Source: Bartonella bovis 91-4 (GTDB lineage: Bacteria; Pseudomonadota; Alphaproteobacteria; Rhizobiales; Rhizobiaceae). From it: a stretch of DNA of 64,000 nucleotides. Shown here in pieces: positions 49,778 to 60,809 of this stretch (position 1 is the first letter of the stretch; every line of letters starts with the position of its first letter). Both the position numbers and the translations under genes were made by a program. The notes beneath the pieces are model-generated. The model ran no database searches, was not told the origin of the DNA, and worked only from the letters and a program-made list of their open reading frames with translations. The stretch lies in assembly GCF_000384965.1 (NCBI RefSeq), contig NZ_CM001844.1, positions 407,341 to 471,340 of the forward strand. Reading direction: 5' to 3'.

Positions 49778-49819
49778 ACATGTTTGCTGTTTTCTCTAGA
49801 TTTTATAAAAGCCTATCAA

Positions 49820-52708
49820 CTATGGTTTATTTTTATAGGAAAATTGGTTTTGAATAAGAGTAATTAATTCTTCGGCAGTGATTGGTTTAGTAATAATTGT
49901 ACTTTGAATATATTGGCAACCTTCTTGACGTAGGAAGAGGGCCACTTTTTCATCTTCAACACCTTCTGCAATAATCTGTAAATTAAGATCAGTAGCCATA
50001 TTGATAATTGATTTGAGAACAAGTTTTTTCTTAGGTGAATCGAGAGAGACAAATGAGCGGTCTAATTTAACCATGTCAAATGGATAACGAACGAGATAAG
50101 CAAGTGACGAATAGCCTGTTCCAAAATGGTCTAATGCTAGATTCATTCCTAACGCTTTAATCTGCTCAAGGAAATGAGCTGATTGTTCAGGATTTTTTCT
50201 CAAAACAAATTCTGATACCTCTATCATCAAGTGCCCTTTATTAAGTGGATTGCGAAGAAGGGTAGAGCGCAATTGACTTATAAAGTTAGGATGAATCATT
50301 TCTGCACTTGGTAAATTGATTGAAATGAAAAACGGTTGTTGAGCACATTTCTTTTTTATTTTGATAAGATCAGTAATAGCGTTATCAATAATAAATTGTG
50401 CCAGATCCATAGTGATCTGTTCGCTTTCTACGATTTTAATAAAATCATTGACATTTAAATTTCCATGATATGGATGATGCCATTCTACGATCGCTTCAAA
50501 ACCTATAATTTGTCCATCTGATAGATTAAAAATAGGATGGTAGAGAATTTTTACTTCCTTATGTTTTATGGCAGAATGAATATCATGTTCAATGTTGTTA
50601 TGTTTAAAGCTTGAAGCACGAAAATTGGGGCGAAAAGGTACAATATCATTACCACCTTTTTGTTTTGCTTGGATCATTGCCAATTCACTATCATGAAAAA
50701 TATCTTTAGCATTTAATCTACACTCACTCCATGTAACAAGCCCAATTGACGTTGATAACGATATTTCTTTTTCTGCAAGTGAAATAGGCGCTGAAATTGT
50801 TTTGTGCAAATGATTCACAAATGCTGCAATTTTTTGTGGTTTAGTTTCACTAAGTAAAATAATTGCAAAACGATCAGCAAAAAGACGGGTTAAGGTGTCT
50901 TGAGTGTTAATAAGGCGGCTCAAACGCCGTGCGATAATCAAAAGTACGGTGTCGCCAACAGCTATACCTAACTTGTGATTAATTTGACGGAAATTGTCGA
51001 AATCAATCATCAAAATAGTTGGTTTAATTTTTATATTTACTTTAGCAAGAGAGATATAATGCTGTAATCTATCCAAAAAAATTTGTTTGTTAGGAAGTCC
51101 AGTTAAGTTGTCGTAAATTGCATTATGCAGTAAACGCTCTTCGGCTTTTTTGTGGTTTGTAATATTAATAATGGTTCCAATCACACGGGTAACTTTTCCA
51201 CCTTTTTTTACAATGGCTGGACTCGCGCGAAGCGAAAACCAATGATAATGACCACCACCGCAAGAAAGTCGAAAAATTTGCTCAATGCGTCCCTTTTTAT
51301 TTTTAAGAATGATATCTAGCATTGCATGAAAGTGTTCACGATCATCATGGTGCAAGGCTGAAATCCAGTCATTCATAGTACCATTTAGTTTTTGTGCTTC
51401 AGTACCAAAGAGGGGTGTCATGTCCGGATGAACAACAATACGATCACGTTCAACATCCCAATCCCAAATGATATTCCCAGCTCCTTTTGCTGCAAGCGCT
51501 TGTTGTTCAAGATCAGAAAAAATTCCTTCATAAAAAGAGTCATGAGAAAAAGTTTGTTGCATAATGATAAAGCTGATAAGAAGAACAATAAGCACCAACC
51601 CTCCCGCTAGAGCTGGTTGAATAATATCGTTATCTAAATATCCTTCTATGCAAGCATAAGCTCCAATAGACCAGAAGCTGATGAGCAACCATGTTGGAAT
51701 AAGCATGATTGCGCGATCATAGCGGCGGATTGAAAAATAACTGATTAAGATAATACCAAGTATAGTGGTAAGACCAAATGATACACGAGCGATGCCGGCT
51801 GCTCTGGTTGGATCATAAATAGCAAGTGTTCCAAGGCCACAAAGAGCTATAATCCATATGATTGCTCCGTAGCTAAAATGATAGTGCCAGCGGTTCAGGC
51901 ATAGATAGGTGAAAAGGAAAATGAAAAGTGTTGCTGCAAGTGCAATTTCTGTACTAGCACGCCAGATTGGTTCTATTGTTGGTGTAATTGCAAAGAGTTT
52001 ATTCAAAAAATTAAAGTCAATACCAATGTAGAAAAGAATTGCCCAAGCAACAGCAGCCGTTGCAGGGAAGAGACCTGTTCCACGAACAACAAATAAAACG
52101 GTTAGTAAGAGCGCTAAAAGACCTGATATACCAAGGAGGATACCATGATAGAGCGTATAGGAATTGATTGTATCCTTATAGGCTTCAGGTTTCCATAAAT
52201 AGATTTTGGGTAGATTGGCAGAGTTAAGCTCTGCAACAAATGTGATGACAGCACCAGGATTGAGTGTAATACGAAAAATATCTGAATTTGTACTAGCTTG
52301 ACGGTCAAGAGAAAAACCTTCATTTGGAGTGATAGATTGAATACGTGTTGATCCAAGATCTGGCCAAAAAAGACCTGAGTTAGCTATACGATAATGAGGA
52401 GCAACAATGAGGCGGTCGATCTGTTCATCTGTTGGATTTGCCAGGGCAAATACTGCCCAGCTTCCAGAAAAATTTTCATTGTTAGCCTGCACTTCGATAC
52501 GCCATACAATACCATCTGGTCCTGGTGCAGTACTTGTTTGAAAAATGGGGTTGTTTGTGTGGTGAATTTCAATTGCTTTTGATAGATCAATAGCTGTATC
52601 TTGAGGAGAAATTTTAATTGGTTCAATGGCTTGCGCTAATGTGAGTTGGAAAAAAGAGCTAATAATTATAACAATGATAATATTGATTATCTGACACAAA
52701 CTTTTCAC
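49820..52708 (-). CDS. Membrane sensor with PAS, degenerate GGDEF and EAL domains
   Basis: This 962-residue protein has a signal peptide (about 1-26), a periplasmic 7TMR-DISMED2-like sensor (about 30-165), seven or so membrane segments (about 185-385), a PAS domain with PAC (about 405-525), a GGDEF domain (about 535-690) and an EAL domain (about 705-955). The GGDEF signature reads FADRF, so cyclase activity is very unlikely. In the EAL domain the opening motif is EAIVEW and the paired aspartates read LDHFGTGYSS, so one metal ligand is His; the other conserved residues (ISINLP, EVSE, KLDRSF, AEGVED) are present. It may be a c-di-GMP sensor or a weak phosphodiesterase. An expressed intact frame of 2.9 kb argues for function. 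Confidence 0.9.
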   Translation of the reverse strand: MKSLCQIINIIIVIIISSFFQLTLAQAIEPIKISPQDTAIDLSKAIEIHHTNNPIFQTSTAPGPDGIVWRIEVQANNENFSGSWAVFALANPTDEQIDRLIVAPHYRIANSGLFWPDLGSTRIQSITPNEGFSLDRQASTNSDIFRITLNPGAVITFVAELNSANLPKIYLWKPEAYKDTINSYTLYHGILLGISGLLALLLTVLFVVRGTGLFPATAAVAWAILFYIGIDFNFLNKLFAITPTIEPIWRASTEIALAATLFIFLFTYLCLNRWHYHFSYGAIIWIIALCGLGTLAIYDPTRAAGIARVSFGLTTILGIILISYFSIRRYDRAIMLIPTWLLISFWSIGAYACIEGYLDNDIIQPALAGGLVLIVLLISFIIMQQTFSHDSFYEGIFSDLEQQALAAKGAGNIIWDWDVERDRIVVHPDMTPLFGTEAQKLNGTMNDWISALHHDDREHFHAMLDIILKNKKGRIEQIFRLSCGGGHYHWFSLRASPAIVKKGGKVTRVIGTIINITNHKKAEERLLHNAIYDNLTGLPNKQIFLDRLQHYISLAKVNIKIKPTILMIDFDNFRQINHKLGIAVGDTVLLIIARRLSRLINTQDTLTRLFADRFAIILLSETKPQKIAAFVNHLHKTISAPISLAEKEISLSTSIGLVTWSECRLNAKDIFHDSELAMIQAKQKGGNDIVPFRPNFRASSFKHNNIEHDIHSAIKHKEVKILYHPIFNLSDGQIIGFEAIVEWHHPYHGNLNVNDFIKIVESEQITMDLAQFIIDNAITDLIKIKKKCAQQPFFISINLPSAEMIHPNFISQLRSTLLRNPLNKGHLMIEVSEFVLRKNPEQSAHFLEQIKALGMNLALDHFGTGYSSLAYLVRYPFDMVKLDRSFVSLDSPKKKLVLKSIINMATDLNLQIIAEGVEDEKVALFLRQEGCQYIQSTIITKPITAEELITLIQNQFSYKNKP

Positions 52709-53145
52709 AATGTCTCACTCTTAGTATTTTAAACTGTTTAATTTTAGATTATATTTTCAGAAAAATACATTCATCTTTTAAGATTTATTTTTATAAGAAG
52801 TAGTTATCATTTTCTTTTTAAAAATATATTTTTACACAAAGGTAAATCAGATATTTATGCTTACAAATAAAACTTAAACTGGTATCTATATTTTAAAAAG
52901 ACAAGCTTAAGCTATAAATTTTCAGACTTTACTAATATATCTTTGTTTATTAAATTTTCTACCATATGAGGCGTTGGTTGAGTAGCTTTGTACGCTTTTT
53001 TGATTCATCTTTCTCAAACTTGTTTAATAAGTAGAACTTTTGTGGTGATTTTATAGTAAAAATGTATATATGGTGTTAATATCGGCTACTTTATTCATTA
53101 CAAATTTATTATAAAGGCAATGAATTAAAGTTTTTTAGGAGGGGT
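52709..53145. other. Interval holding a decayed GNAT gene
   Basis: These 437 AT-rich bases separate two minus-strand genes. The right-central part (52959-53075) retains a short frame like the end of a RimJ-type acetyltransferase, listed separately. The rest holds nothing I can identify, apart from the promoter expected for the EAL protein gene near 52720-52800. Confidence 0.6.
52959..53075 (-). pseudogene. Remnant of a GNAT family acetyltransferase (RimJ-like)
   Basis: One frame of 38 codons reads HHIYIFTIKSPQK, then YLLNKFEKDESKKR, then LLNQRLIW and a stop. This parallels the end of RimJ-type acetyltransferases, which as I recall run LHRIEAAxLPEN..SIRLLEKVGFEKEGYAKRYLKINGxW. The shared HxI, PxN-like, LLxK, FEK and KR positions come in the right order with small deletions. 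In Sinorhizobium and Brucella I recall a GNAT gene between the M16 peptidase and the EAL protein, which fits. The rest of the gene is gone or unrecognisable. It is an eye-made match over a short stretch. Confidence 0.45.
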
Positions 53146-54438
53146 TTATTTACGTTCAGAAGAAGCGGTTATATTAGACAAAAGAGTTGATGTTAGATCA
53201 TCGAAGTTTATAAGACGGCCAACAGGACCAATAGCTGCTAATGTTGGTTTTGAGTTAATAAAAAGGCGGGTAGCAAGCTCAGTGAGTCGTTTTGGGGTAA
53301 TAAGCTCTAAGCGTTCAATCATTTCAGATATTGGAATTGGTCGATCATAAAGAAGCATTTGGCGGGCAATAAGATGGGCTTGGCTGGCTGGATTCTCTTG
53401 TGATATTGTGAAGTTGGCACGGTATTGTGCCCGTGCTCGTTGAAGTTCACTTTCGTGAATATTTTTGCTCGCTTTAGAAAGTTCATCAAGAATAACAGGT
53501 AAAAGTGTTTCTAGCCCTTCTTGTCCGGTAGCAGCGTGAATACCAAAAAGCCCAGTATCTGAAAAACCCCAATGAAAAGAATAAATAGAGTAGCATAATC
53601 CACGCTTCTCTCTAACTTCTTGGAATAAGCGCGATGACATGCCTCCTCCTAGAATAATTGAAAGAATCTGAGCTGCATAGAAATCACGTGCATGATATGG
53701 TCGCCCTTCAAAACCAAGAACAACTTGTGCATCCTTTAAATCACGGTATTCACGAAAGTCACCACCGACATAATTGGCAAGATTGGTAAAAGAGGTTGTT
53801 GAATGAGAACGAAAAGTACTAAGACGGTTTTCAACTTCACGCAAAAAACTTTCATGATCCACAGCTCCTGCAGCCACTACAATCATGCGGTTTGCACTGT
53901 AGTGTTTATTCATGAAATTATGTAAGTCAGTAGATGTAAATGATTGGATTGTTTTTGGTGTTCCTAAAATAGAGCGACCAAGGGACTGATGGCGAAAGGC
54001 TGTTTCAGTAAAATGGTCAAAAACAATATCATCCGGAACATCATAGGTAGCACCAATTTCCTGAACAATTACTTGCTTTTCTCGCTCTAATTCCTCTTCA
54101 TCAAATTTTGAACATATCATGATGTCAGACAGAATATCGATAGCAAGTGGGATATCGTCTTTAAGTACACGTGCAAAATAAGCAGTTGTTTCAATACTGG
54201 TATGGGCATTGATTTCCCCTCCAACATCTTCAATATCAGCTGCAATTTTAAAGGCTGTACGGTTTTCGGTTCCTTTAAAAGCCATATGTTCAAGGAGATG
54301 AGCGATGCCATGTTGTGTAAAGGTTTCGTTACGTGAGCCGACTTTAACCCATATTCCAAGCGCGACACTGTCAATTTGTTGCATTGTGCGCGTGGCAATA
54401 GTCAAACCATTACTGAGGCGGCTGATGTCTACACCCAT
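53146..54438 (-). CDS. M16 family zinc peptidase (mitochondrial processing peptidase-like)
   Basis: The 430-residue protein resembles the beta subunit of mitochondrial processing peptidase. The inverted zinc motif HLLEH is in HGIAHLLEHMAFKGT near residues 43-57, and the third ligand glutamate is in REKQVIVQEIGATYD near 118-132. A glycine-rich loop LGGGMSSRLFQEVREKRG near 260-277 is conserved. Alphaproteobacterial members are thought to process or degrade peptides in the cytoplasm or periplasm; there is no signal peptide. It follows thrC on the minus strand by 84 bases, as in other genera of the order. Confidence 0.92.
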   Translation of the reverse strand: MGVDISRLSNGLTIATRTMQQIDSVALGIWVKVGSRNETFTQHGIAHLLEHMAFKGTENRTAFKIAADIEDVGGEINAHTSIETTAYFARVLKDDIPLAIDILSDIMICSKFDEEELEREKQVIVQEIGATYDVPDDIVFDHFTETAFRHQSLGRSILGTPKTIQSFTSTDLHNFMNKHYSANRMIVVAAGAVDHESFLREVENRLSTFRSHSTTSFTNLANYVGGDFREYRDLKDAQVVLGFEGRPYHARDFYAAQILSIILGGGMSSRLFQEVREKRGLCYSIYSFHWGFSDTGLFGIHAATGQEGLETLLPVILDELSKASKNIHESELQRARAQYRANFTISQENPASQAHLIARQMLLYDRPIPISEMIERLELITPKRLTELATRLFINSKPTLAAIGPVGRLINFDDLTSTLLSNITASSERK

Positions 54439-54522
54439 GTCTTTATGACTCCGTTAAACAAACTAAATGCCCAATTATAAGGACATTAAATATTTTTTGA
54501 TTTGGATAGACGCAGTTAACAT

Positions 54523-55920
54523 CTAATGCGATGTGCGCGATTTTAAAGAGATATAATCTTTTACTATTTTTTCATCATTAGCAAGAGTTGTAAAGTGCTC
54601 TTCGTGCTGCATTAAATCATTTATACAAGATGGCCATGGTGCATTAATACCGCAAGCGCTTTGGATAGCATCAGGAAATTTAGCAGGGTGAGCAGTAGCA
54701 AGGACGATCATTGGAATAGGTGATTGCTTTTGTTCTCGGGCTACTTTAAGTGCAACTGCTGTGTGTGGATCAACTAGATGACCACTTTCTTTATATATAT
54801 TGTTAATTATTTGTGCCGTTTCAGTTACACTACTTTTTCCGGCAGAAAACAAAGCGCGAATATTTTTAAGCTGTTTTTTATCGAGGTTAAACCGGCCTGA
54901 TTGGTTCAGATTTTCCATTGCATTACAAATCCATACTGGATCACGATTGCAACTTTCAAATAATAAGCGTTCAAAGTTAGAAGAGACTTGAATGTCCATC
55001 GAAGGAGATGTGGTATGTATTGTAGGACGTATTTCGTAAACACCACTAGTTAATGTACGTGTGAGAATATCGTTGTCATTTGTTGCAATGATTAGTTGTG
55101 CAATAGGTAACCCCATACGGGCAGCAACATAACCTGCAAAGATATCACCGAAGTTTCCGGTGGGAACAGTAAATGAAACAGATCTATCGGGCGCACCAAG
55201 AGAAAGTGCGGATGAGAAATAATAAACGATTTGCGCCATGATACGCGCCCAGTTTATAGAGTTGATTCCTGAGAGCGCTGTTTTTTGACGAAAATTATGA
55301 TCATTAAACATTGCTTTAACGAGTGCTTGGCAGTTGTCAAAATTGCCTTGAATAGCTATAGCATGAACATTAGCACTGTGGTTAGTGGTTATTTGCCGTT
55401 GCTGAACTGATGATATGTGCCCTTTAGGAAATAAAATAAAAATATCTGAGTGTTGTCTTTCCGCGAAGGCTTGGATTGCAGCACCACCTGTATCACCTGA
55501 TGTAGCACCAATAATTGTTGCACGTTTATTTTTTTTAGTCAGAATGTAATCCATAAGTCTAGAAAGAAATTGCATTGCAACGTCTTTAAATGCTAAAGTC
55601 GGACCGTGGAAAAGTTCGAGAATAAACTCATTGGGGCCGGTTTGCCGTAATGGGCAGACTGCTGGATGACGGAAGACAGCGTAAGATTCAGTAATTATAT
55701 TTTCAAAAGTTATGCGTTCAATCTCATTGTCTACAAAAGGCCAAAGAATAGTTTTAGCAATTGTAGCATAAGATTGACCACGCAGCGCTCGTAATGCATC
55801 AGGTGAAAATTGAGGGAATTTTTCTGGAAGATAAAGACCGCCATCACTAGCTAGACCGGTCATAATTGTGTCAGTAAAGTTTAAAGCAGGAGCCTCACCT
55901 CTTGTACTGATATATTTCAT
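54523..55920 (-). CDS. thrC: Threonine synthase
   Basis: ThrC converts O-phosphohomoserine to threonine with pyridoxal phosphate. The 465-residue protein has the PLP lysine in GPTLAFKDVAMQFL near residues 106-119 and the substrate-phosphate loop GATSGDTGGAAIQ near 139-151. The N-terminus MKYISTRGEAPALNF is typical for the long, alphaproteobacterial form. Its partners lysC and thrB are in the same window but far away, so the pathway is not an operon. It precedes the M16 peptidase on the same strand. No defect is visible. Confidence 0.96.
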   Translation of the reverse strand: MKYISTRGEAPALNFTDTIMTGLASDGGLYLPEKFPQFSPDALRALRGQSYATIAKTILWPFVDNEIERITFENIITESYAVFRHPAVCPLRQTGPNEFILELFHGPTLAFKDVAMQFLSRLMDYILTKKNKRATIIGATSGDTGGAAIQAFAERQHSDIFILFPKGHISSVQQRQITTNHSANVHAIAIQGNFDNCQALVKAMFNDHNFRQKTALSGINSINWARIMAQIVYYFSSALSLGAPDRSVSFTVPTGNFGDIFAGYVAARMGLPIAQLIIATNDNDILTRTLTSGVYEIRPTIHTTSPSMDIQVSSNFERLLFESCNRDPVWICNAMENLNQSGRFNLDKKQLKNIRALFSAGKSSVTETAQIINNIYKESGHLVDPHTAVALKVAREQKQSPIPMIVLATAHPAKFPDAIQSACGINAPWPSCINDLMQHEEHFTTLANDEKIVKDYISLKSRTSH

Positions 55921-56221
55921 AAGTCTTTGCTTTCATTTATTCTTGGCAAGTAGATAATTTTTATATTTTACTTTTTAATAGTATTTAAATTATCAAATGA
56001 ATGGAAGTGTGTTTGTTCATTTTTGTACAAAACGAGAAAATTATACTAAAAATTTCAGGGATTAATATAAAATATTGAATATTAAAGAATACGCTAATTT
56101 ATAATAAAATATCTATTTATATTTTTTGTTAAGCGTTAGCTTTGTTGTGATTTGTACACTTTATCTTGTTGCTTTAAAACTGGGAAAATCACGATACTTT
56201 TTCGTGAAGATATCTTTATTA
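55921..56221. other. Gene-free interval upstream of thrC
   Basis: These 301 bases contain the thrC promoter region and, at the right end, the probable terminator of the HAD gene (56185-56207). No ORF with support is seen. Confidence 0.6.
56185..56207 (-). terminator. Probable intrinsic terminator of the HAD gene
   Basis: Read on the minus strand, TCACGA and TCGTGA form a six-pair stem with a seven-base loop, followed by TTTT, about 15 bases after the stop codon of the HAD phosphatase. The position and T tail fit a short rho-independent terminator. Confidence 0.45.
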
Positions 56222-56914
56222 TTATAAATCTTGCCATATTGCCATTGCTTCTAAAACTTTCGGTAAATGTGCATGTTTAGTAATCACTGTTTCAGCTCCA
56301 GAATCTGTAAGAGCATTAGAGTGGTTAAGATAACTGTGCGATCCTCCTGTAAAACCAATAACGCGCATCCCCGCTGCTTTTGCTGCATGTACACCATGAA
56401 TAGAATCTTCTATAACAATAACATTTTTTGGTTGTACGCATAATTTTTGTGCAGCAAAAAGAAAAATATCGGGTGCAGGTTTTGGTTTTTGAGTTCCAAC
56501 TTCGAGTGCAGAAAATATTTTATTTTCAAAAAGATCATAAAGATTAACGGTGATAAGCATCTGTTTTATATCTGCACTCATTGCATTAGAGCAGATACAA
56601 TAGGGGTATTGAAGTTTAATAGTTTCTATTGCTTTTCTTATACCATCAATGGCACGTAATTTGGTTGTTATTTGTGCACGAAAAAGGTTTGACATTTGCT
56701 CTATAAGGCGAGCAGAAATTGGTTTTTTTGTTTCCTGTTCGACTTTTTGAAGAATATCACGAAAAATAAGTCCTGCGTAGCGTTCACTTAATTCTTCGGG
56801 TGATATTTCATATCCTGTTTCTGTTAGTAATTGTGCACCAATTTCTGCTGCTAGATATTCAGAATCTACCAAAACTCCATCACAATCAAAAATAACAAGG
56901 TCTATTTGAGGCAT
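56222..56914 (-). CDS. HAD-superfamily phosphatase (beta-phosphoglucomutase-like)
   Basis: This 230-residue protein has all HAD motifs: the nucleophile aspartate in VIFDCDGVLVDSEYLAAE near residues 7-24, motif II serine in CICSNAMS near 107-114, the lysine in QKPKPAPDIFLFAAQ near 142-156, and motif IV in VIEDSIHGVHAAKAAGM near 171-187. The DGVLVDSE form is typical of phosphoglycolate phosphatase and beta-phosphoglucomutase relatives. The substrate is not known. It is divergent from ccrM; in related genomes a HAD gene of this kind lies between ccrM and mutY. Confidence 0.9.
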   Translation of the reverse strand: MPQIDLVIFDCDGVLVDSEYLAAEIGAQLLTETGYEISPEELSERYAGLIFRDILQKVEQETKKPISARLIEQMSNLFRAQITTKLRAIDGIRKAIETIKLQYPYCICSNAMSADIKQMLITVNLYDLFENKIFSALEVGTQKPKPAPDIFLFAAQKLCVQPKNVIVIEDSIHGVHAAKAAGMRVIGFTGGSHSYLNHSNALTDSGAETVITKHAHLPKVLEAMAIWQDL

Positions 56915-58359
<1,445 letters not shown>

Positions 58360-58361
58360 GC

Positions 58362-58385
58362 AATAAATTACATTTATTTGTTTTT
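58362..58385 (+). terminator. Possible AT-rich terminator of ccrM
   Basis: AATAAAT and ATTTATT make a seven-pair stem with a three-base loop two bases after the ccrM stop codon, followed by TGTTTTT. It lies between convergent ccrM and mutY. The stem has no GC pair, so confidence is low. Confidence 0.3.
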
Positions 58386-58441
58386 CAATTCTAAATAAAT
58401 TAACACTAAAATTAGATACTAAAGCTTTCATGCAAGCAGAG

Positions 58442-59503
58442 CTATTTTAGTTTAAAAGAATTGGGGATTGCTACAGAAATAGCTTTTTTCATAACAGTAG
58501 GAAGTGCTTCTTTGGAAAGATGATGGACGTCACACCACCAGCCATTTTTCAGTTTCGTTTTGCTAATATTGTCAACACAATAGACATCAAGTCTCAGAGA
58601 AAAATGGGTAAAAATATGTGTAACTTGTCCTTTAAATTGCCAATTGGCAGGAAAAGGTGCATTTTGGAGCTCATTTATACCGTTTGTTCCAATATAATTG
58701 GGTATTTGGGCCATTCCATTAAGTAGTCGATTACTCTGTTGTTTTTCTAAGTAAATTTGCTTGTTTTTATTGAGCACTACAAAGGCCACGCCAGTTTTAA
58801 AGGGTCGTGCTTTTTTAGGGGCTTTAACTGGAAAGGCTTCTGTTGTATTCATCTTCTTTGCTTTGCACAGATTTTGAAGAGGACACAGTAAACAAGATGG
58901 TCTACGCGGTGTGCAAATTGTTGCACCTAAATCCATCATGGCTTGAGCAAAGTCACCAGGACGGTTTAAATCAGTAATTTTTTGAGTTTTTTCTTTTATT
59001 TCAGATTTTGCTTTAGGTAATACTGAAGTAATAGCGAATAAACGAGTTATAATGCGTTCAACATTACCATCAACAACAGCCACGGGGTGTCCAAAAGCAA
59101 TTGCAGCAATAGCTGCTGCAGTATAGTCTCCAATACCGGGTAAGGTACGTAATGTTTTCACAGACTTTGGAAATTCACCTTTATAGCTTTTAACGAGTTG
59201 ATGAGCACAATTCTTAAGGTTGCGTGCGCGCGAATAATAGCCAAGGCCAGCCCACGCTTTCATAATATCATCTTGTGATGCTTGTGATAGGGAAAAGAGA
59301 TTAGGCCAGAGCTTTAGAAATTTTTTAAAATAAGGTTTAACGGTTTCAACAGTTGTTTGTTGAAGCATAATTTCAGATAGCCAAACTTTATAAGGATCAG
59401 GGCGAATACCTTCCATTTGTTCTTTGGGGGTAATACGCCATGGCAAATGCCGATGGTTTTGATCGTACCAAGAAAGAAGGCGTGAAGAAATTTCATGCAT
59501 CAT
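58442..59503 (-). CDS. mutY: A/G-specific adenine DNA glycosylase
   Basis: MutY removes adenine mispaired with 8-oxoguanine. The 353-residue protein has the helix-hairpin-helix and catalytic aspartate in LPGIGDYTAAAIAAIAFG and AVVDGNVERI near residues 115-146, and the 4Fe-4S cysteines C-x6-C-x2-C-x5-C in CTPRRPSCLLCPLQNLC near 197-213. A C-terminal NUDIX-like domain (about 235-350) recognises 8-oxoG. The ATG at 59503 is chosen; a TTG at 59512 would add three residues. It is divergent from the DciA-like gene. mutY, DUF721 and dsbA form a known cluster in this order. Confidence 0.95.
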   Translation of the reverse strand: MMHEISSRLLSWYDQNHRHLPWRITPKEQMEGIRPDPYKVWLSEIMLQQTTVETVKPYFKKFLKLWPNLFSLSQASQDDIMKAWAGLGYYSRARNLKNCAHQLVKSYKGEFPKSVKTLRTLPGIGDYTAAAIAAIAFGHPVAVVDGNVERIITRLFAITSVLPKAKSEIKEKTQKITDLNRPGDFAQAMMDLGATICTPRRPSCLLCPLQNLCKAKKMNTTEAFPVKAPKKARPFKTGVAFVVLNKNKQIYLEKQQSNRLLNGMAQIPNYIGTNGINELQNAPFPANWQFKGQVTHIFTHFSLRLDVYCVDNISKTKLKNGWWCDVHHLSKEALPTVMKKAISVAIPNSFKLK

Positions 59504-59558
59504 TGTCTTCAATCATAGGAAGATATAAAATACAAAGAAAAATTATTATAATTTAATA

Positions 59559-60074
59559 ATGATCTGGAATGAAATGAGTAAGACATCTCAAAAGCACCAT
59601 TTTTATTCTCTTTCTAAAACAGTGTCCAGTATGCTTGATCCGATTTTACGCAGACGCACAGGACTTAATATGGCGCTTATAGAACACTGGTCACAGATTG
59701 TGGGATACGATATTGCTAAAGCTACAACACCACTCAAAATTATTTGGAAACGTCGTGCAAATCAAGATGAAATTTTTAAACCAGCAACACTTGTCATAGC
59801 ATGTGAAGGATTTACTGCGTTGAAATTGATCCATGAAACAACTGAATTGATTCAGCGAATTAATGGTTTCTTTGGGTATGTTGCTATTAACCGTATTAAG
59901 ATAGAACAAAAGCAAGTATCAACTCTTACTGAGCAATTAAGAATACAGCTAACTGTGAATGAAAAAAATAAACAACACGTGAAAAAAATGCTTGAGTGTG
60001 TTGAAGATGAAAATCTCCGTCAATCGCTTTATGAACTTGGATGTTGCATTTTTGCAGAAAAAAATAATAAATAA
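59559..60074 (+). CDS. DUF721 (DciA-like) protein
   Basis: The 171-residue protein contains the DUF721 core at its N-terminus, with GLNMALIEHWSQIVGYDIAKATTP near 32-55 split here as two conserved helices. DciA loads or operates the replicative helicase DnaB in bacteria lacking DnaC; an orthologous role is likely but not shown for this form. The ATG at 59559 is used; another ATG at 59574 stands behind TGGAATG and may be the real start. The gene comes before the DsbA-like gene, 90 bases away. No motif defect is visible. Confidence 0.82.
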   Translation: MIWNEMSKTSQKHHFYSLSKTVSSMLDPILRRRTGLNMALIEHWSQIVGYDIAKATTPLKIIWKRRANQDEIFKPATLVIACEGFTALKLIHETTELIQRINGFFGYVAINRIKIEQKQVSTLTEQLRIQLTVNEKNKQHVKKMLECVEDENLRQSLYELGCCIFAEKNNK

Positions 60075-60164
60075 ATCAAAACATTTTTGTATATTTTTAC
60101 TATTATCTTTAATATATAAAAGTACTAAATTTCTACGTATCTAATAATAACAGAAAAGTTTTTT

Positions 60165-60809
60165 ATGATAAATTATCGTTCTTCTTTATTTTACATGGTG
60201 ATTTTAGTCTCGGCTATAACTGCGCAGATTAATACAACTGCAGCCTTAGCTAGTAAAGTTAAACCAGTTGCAACTGTTGATATGGTTAAGCTTCTTCAGC
60301 GGAGTAAGGATAGAGTTGAAGGTGATATTAATGCACCAGTGACTATTGTTGAATATGCTTCAATTACCTGTGGTCATTGTGCTGATTTTTATAATAATGT
60401 ACTTCCCAAAATTCGGAAAAAATATATCAAAACGGGCAAAGTAAAGCTTATTTTTCGAGAGTTTGCTTTTGATCCTCGGGCAACGGCAGGCTTTATGTTG
60501 GCACGGTGTGCGCCGGAAGATCGCTATTTCTCTTTGATAGAAGTTTTGTTTCAAAAACAGAGTGAGTGGGTTTGGGTAGAAGATTCTTTAACACCATTAA
60601 AGAAAATTAGCTCACTAGCTGGTTTTACAGATGAGAGCTTTGAAGCTTGCTTAAAAGATCAGTCTGTTTTAGATGAAGTGAATGCATCTTTTGAGCATGG
60701 GAAAGAATTTGGTGTTACAGCGACGCCTACCTTTTTCATTAATGGTAATAAGTATGAAGGTTTAATGTCAGAGGAAGATTTTTTCTCAATCATTGATAGT
60801 TTTCTTTGA
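60165..60809 (+). CDS. Exported DsbA-family thioredoxin protein
   Basis: The protein has 214 residues with a signal peptide (SLFYMVILVSAITAQINTTA, cut near residue 28-30) and a thioredoxin fold with DsbA insert. The active site is CGHC in ASITCGHCADFYNN near residues 65-78, and the cis-proline is in TATPTFFINGNKYEG near 185-199. It should oxidise or isomerise disulfides in the periplasm; an IalB-like protein with four cysteines in this window is a possible client (speculative). The order mutY-DUF721-dsbA is common, usually followed by smc, which is absent here. Confidence 0.9.
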   Translation: MINYRSSLFYMVILVSAITAQINTTAALASKVKPVATVDMVKLLQRSKDRVEGDINAPVTIVEYASITCGHCADFYNNVLPKIRKKYIKTGKVKLIFREFAFDPRATAGFMLARCAPEDRYFSLIEVLFQKQSEWVWVEDSLTPLKKISSLAGFTDESFEACLKDQSVLDEVNASFEHGKEFGVTATPTFFINGNKYEGLMSEEDFFSIIDSFL

